Of a stretch of DNA of 32,225 nucleotides, positions 31,657 through 32,225 are shown one piece after another. A program made the translations under genes and the position numbers. Numbering within the stretch: position 1 is the stretch's first letter; every line of letters begins with the position of its first letter. The stretch lies in the NCBI GenBank assembly GCA_028723145.1, contig JAQYFM010000280.1:1-32225 (forward strand), written 5' to 3'. Source of the stretch: Spirochaetales bacterium. Its GTDB lineage: Bacteria; Spirochaetota; Spirochaetia; Sphaerochaetales; Sphaerochaetaceae. Below the pieces are notes generated by a model. It was not told the origin of the DNA. It was given only the letters and a program-made list of their open reading frames with translations, and ran no database searches.

Positions 31657-32225
31657 ATGTTTACTTCAATTTCAAAGAAGGCCTCGGAAGTTCTATCTCC
31701 GATGCCAAATAAAATAATAGATAAGAAAGGTGAATTTACCTTCTCTCAAGATACAATTGTTTTTGTTGAACCTCAATTTTCTAGCGAGGCAGAGACCTTT
31801 ATCGATCTGCTTTTAGAAGACTTACCATATGAAGGTAAGGGTAGTGGAGAAAATGAGCTTTATATTAAGAAATCAAAAATAAAAGATAAGTTTAATTTGG
31901 AAGTATTACCAAATAAAATCACTGTAAGTGCAAATAATAATGAATTAATTTTCTCAGCTCTGGAGACCCTTCGTTCTTTATTTTTAACATATGGACATAC
32001 TATTCCATGTTGTAAAATTACAGACTGGCCTAAGACAGGATATAGAGGTTTTATGCTTGATTGCGCAAGACACTTTGTTAGTGCAAGAGAGATAAAAAAG
32101 CTTTTGAAGGCAGCTTCCTCAATACATTTAAATTATTTTCATTGGCACCTTACAGATGATCAAGGATGGCGCTTCCCTCTTTCTTTTGATGAAAAGGTTA
32201 ATAAAGAGTCATCTGTTAGAAAAGC
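31657..32225 (+). CDS. GH20 beta-N-acetylhexosaminidase (C-terminus cut by window edge)
   Basis: 189 residues are visible and the frame is open at the right edge. The N-terminal alpha/beta domain (about 1-120) typical of GH20 leads into YRGFMLDCARHF (about 129-140). Then comes FHWHLTDDQGWRFPL (about 161-175), both diagnostic of the start of the GH20 catalytic barrel. The enzyme removes terminal N-acetylglucosamine or N-acetylgalactosamine. The catalytic D-E pair lies beyond the window. There is no signal peptide, so, like the other glycosidases here, it appears cytoplasmic. Confidence 0.92.
   Translation, partial: MFTSISKKASEVLSPMPNKIIDKKGEFTFSQDTIVFVEPQFSSEAETFIDLLLEDLPYEGKGSGENELYIKKSKIKDKFNLEVLPNKITVSANNNELIFSALETLRSLFLTYGHTIPCCKITDWPKTGYRGFMLDCARHFVSAREIKKLLKAASSIHLNYFHWHLTDDQGWRFPLSFDEKVNKESSVRK

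Noticed and set aside
1..32225. Mobile element, prophage, CRISPR array or defence system
   Set aside because: No transposase, integrase, phage or Cas-like proteins and no regular spaced repeats were found; all sizeable genes have chromosomal metabolic or housekeeping roles.

Overview
The window is low-GC, AT-rich bacterial chromosome that fits a host-associated anaerobic spirochaete, probably the Sphaerochaeta/Treponema side of the phylum. I base this on the substrate-binding protein whose signal peptide ends in FANGQNE, the PPi-PFK-like phosphofructokinase carrying ATP-type residues, and the gene content and base composition. The phylum is inference from gene character, not a database match. 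I see no rRNA, tRNA, CRISPR array, insertion sequence or phage gene.

Layout. (1) 1-1152: a WYL-type regulator, cut by the left edge, diverges from slyX across a small intergenic region packed with nested inverted repeats. (2) 1153-8597, minus strand: a compact housekeeping operon dnaE - yggT - recG - rsmD - acyl-ACP thioesterase with overlapping or nearly touching genes. (3) 8598-22079: a glycan-utilisation locus. It holds a CUT1 sugar ABC importer (binding protein and two permeases, no ATPase), a GH105 unsaturated glycuronyl hydrolase, a GH38 alpha-mannosidase, an MFS transporter, a divergent regulator and a large unassigned protein that looks like a carbohydrate-active enzyme. None of these enzymes has a signal peptide, so imported oligosaccharides are probably trimmed in the cytoplasm. 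(4) 22141-25479, minus strand: a three-subunit xanthine-dehydrogenase-like operon whose large subunit has lost recognisable molybdopterin-binding glycine motifs. (5) 25554-30644, plus strand: ligA, a PLP aminotransferase, a ModE-like winged-helix protein and phosphofructokinase. (6) 30819-32225: a PlsC-like acyltransferase and the start of a GH20 hexosaminidase.

The strongest novelty is the regulator of the glycan locus (17453-19261). It is one open frame joining an AraC-type sensor/DNA-binding protein to a complete sugar isomerase/epimerase-type TIM barrel. A ribosome-binding site and ATG sit exactly at the domain junction, so a free isomerase may also be made. A 14-bp word (TCGCAAAAAATGCA) lies upstream of both the ABC operon and the unassigned enzyme, each time exactly 53 bp before an identical TATACT -10 box. 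A close variant, inside a 13-bp perfect direct repeat with 31-bp period, sits on the regulator's own start. Together these suggest a self-regulated regulon run by a regulator that carries its own sugar-metabolising domain.

A second pattern is that slyX, dnaE and ligA lack a Shine-Dalgarno sequence and have a good -10 box only 6-8 nt before the ATG, as expected for leaderless mRNAs. Genes inside operons have clear GGAGG-type sites.
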